From Paracoccus sp. MA (GTDB lineage Bacteria; Pseudomonadota; Alphaproteobacteria; Rhodobacterales; Rhodobacteraceae): a stretch of 64,000 nucleotides of DNA. The stretch covers positions 292,001 to 356,000 of the forward strand of contig NZ_CP087598.1 of assembly GCF_020990385.1 (NCBI RefSeq), read 5' to 3'. Shown piece after piece: positions 63,939 through 64,000 of this stretch (within the stretch, counting starts at the first letter, position 1; each line of letters starts with the position of its first letter). The notes under the pieces were generated by a model that did no database searches, was not told where the DNA came from, and saw only the letters and a list, made by a program, of their open reading frames with translations. The position numbers were made by a program, and so were the translations under genes.

Positions 63939-64000
63939 ATGGATCTGGGGATCAGGGGCAAGAAGGGCCTTGTCTGCGCCGCGTCGAAGGGCCTGGGCCG
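63939..64000 (+). CDS. Short-chain dehydrogenase/reductase (5' end only)
   Basis: 20 codons before the window ends. MDLGIRGKKGLVCAASKGLGR holds the start of the Rossmann fold with the AxxKGLG glycine motif, a form seen in FabG-like reductases. AGGAGGGA precedes the start. Confidence 0.8.
   Translation, partial: MDLGIRGKKGLVCAASKGLG

Overview
The window is GC-rich and reads as the chromosome of a methylotrophic or alcohol-oxidising alphaproteobacterium of the Rhodobacterales, most probably a Paracoccus. The evidence is a complete pqqABCDE operon with quinoprotein accessory genes, a catecholate siderophore locus of the vibriobactin/parabactin type, a two-component/FIST module like those that control PQQ alcohol dehydrogenases, and REP-like palindromes. 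The genus is inferred from gene content; no rRNA or marker gene is present.

Layout. 1-900: arsR-arsC-acr3 (minus strand, acr3 cut by the window edge). 1.5-9.3 kb: a stress island with small proteins, two cold-shock genes, a DUF982 protein, two hsp20 genes, an SPW-repeat membrane protein and a Do-like protease. The first hsp20 has a sigma32-like promoter and a ROSE-like RNA thermometer but is split by an IS903-type element with a clean 9-bp target duplication. 9.3-13.8 kb: a Fe/2-oxoglutarate dioxygenase, a DUF899 gene with a small membrane protein, a divergent TPR/HTH regulator, a beta-propeller protein and a cupin. 13.8-17.8 kb: a gene graveyard with a frameshifted and truncated aac(3), a clipped HTH gene, an internally deleted IS427-type relic, a truncated membrane gene and an intact IS21 element with an 8-bp duplication. 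18.4-19.9 kb: a TetR regulator and two tandem I78-type inhibitor lipoproteins. 20.6-21.6 kb: a relict type I-C CRISPR-Cas locus in which cas3 is joined directly to a CRISPR repeat.

21.6-25.1 kb: tRNA-Cys, cyclopropane fatty acid synthase, tRNA-Gly and small genes. 25.2-31.2 kb: siderophore genes (stand-alone condensation enzyme, DHB-AMP ligase, aryl carrier protein, entA, entB, entC) in two diverging groups. 31.6-42 kb: mostly housekeeping genes (lipid kinase, phosphoesterase, VOC protein, rRNA methyltransferase-like protein, L,D-transpeptidase, RibA, OmpR regulator, exonuclease III, thioredoxin-TPR, LON-domain protein, Trm112-like protein). 42-46.1 kb: DUF779, Zn alcohol dehydrogenase, aldehyde dehydrogenase and their probable Fis-type regulator. 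46.2-51.8 kb: an alpha-2-macroglobulin.

51.8-64 kb: quinoprotein block. A metallohydrolase of the quinoprotein relay system diverges from pqqABCDE, whose genes overlap by ATGA and end in a SoxYZ-like carrier. A convergent ABC importer follows, then a LuxR regulator, a FIST protein and a hybrid kinase without an input domain, two secreted proteins of unknown function and the start of an SDR gene. This block probably makes PQQ, serves periplasmic quinoprotein dehydrogenases encoded elsewhere and controls them; the Zn alcohol and aldehyde dehydrogenases at 42-45 kb would continue alcohol oxidation in the cytoplasm.
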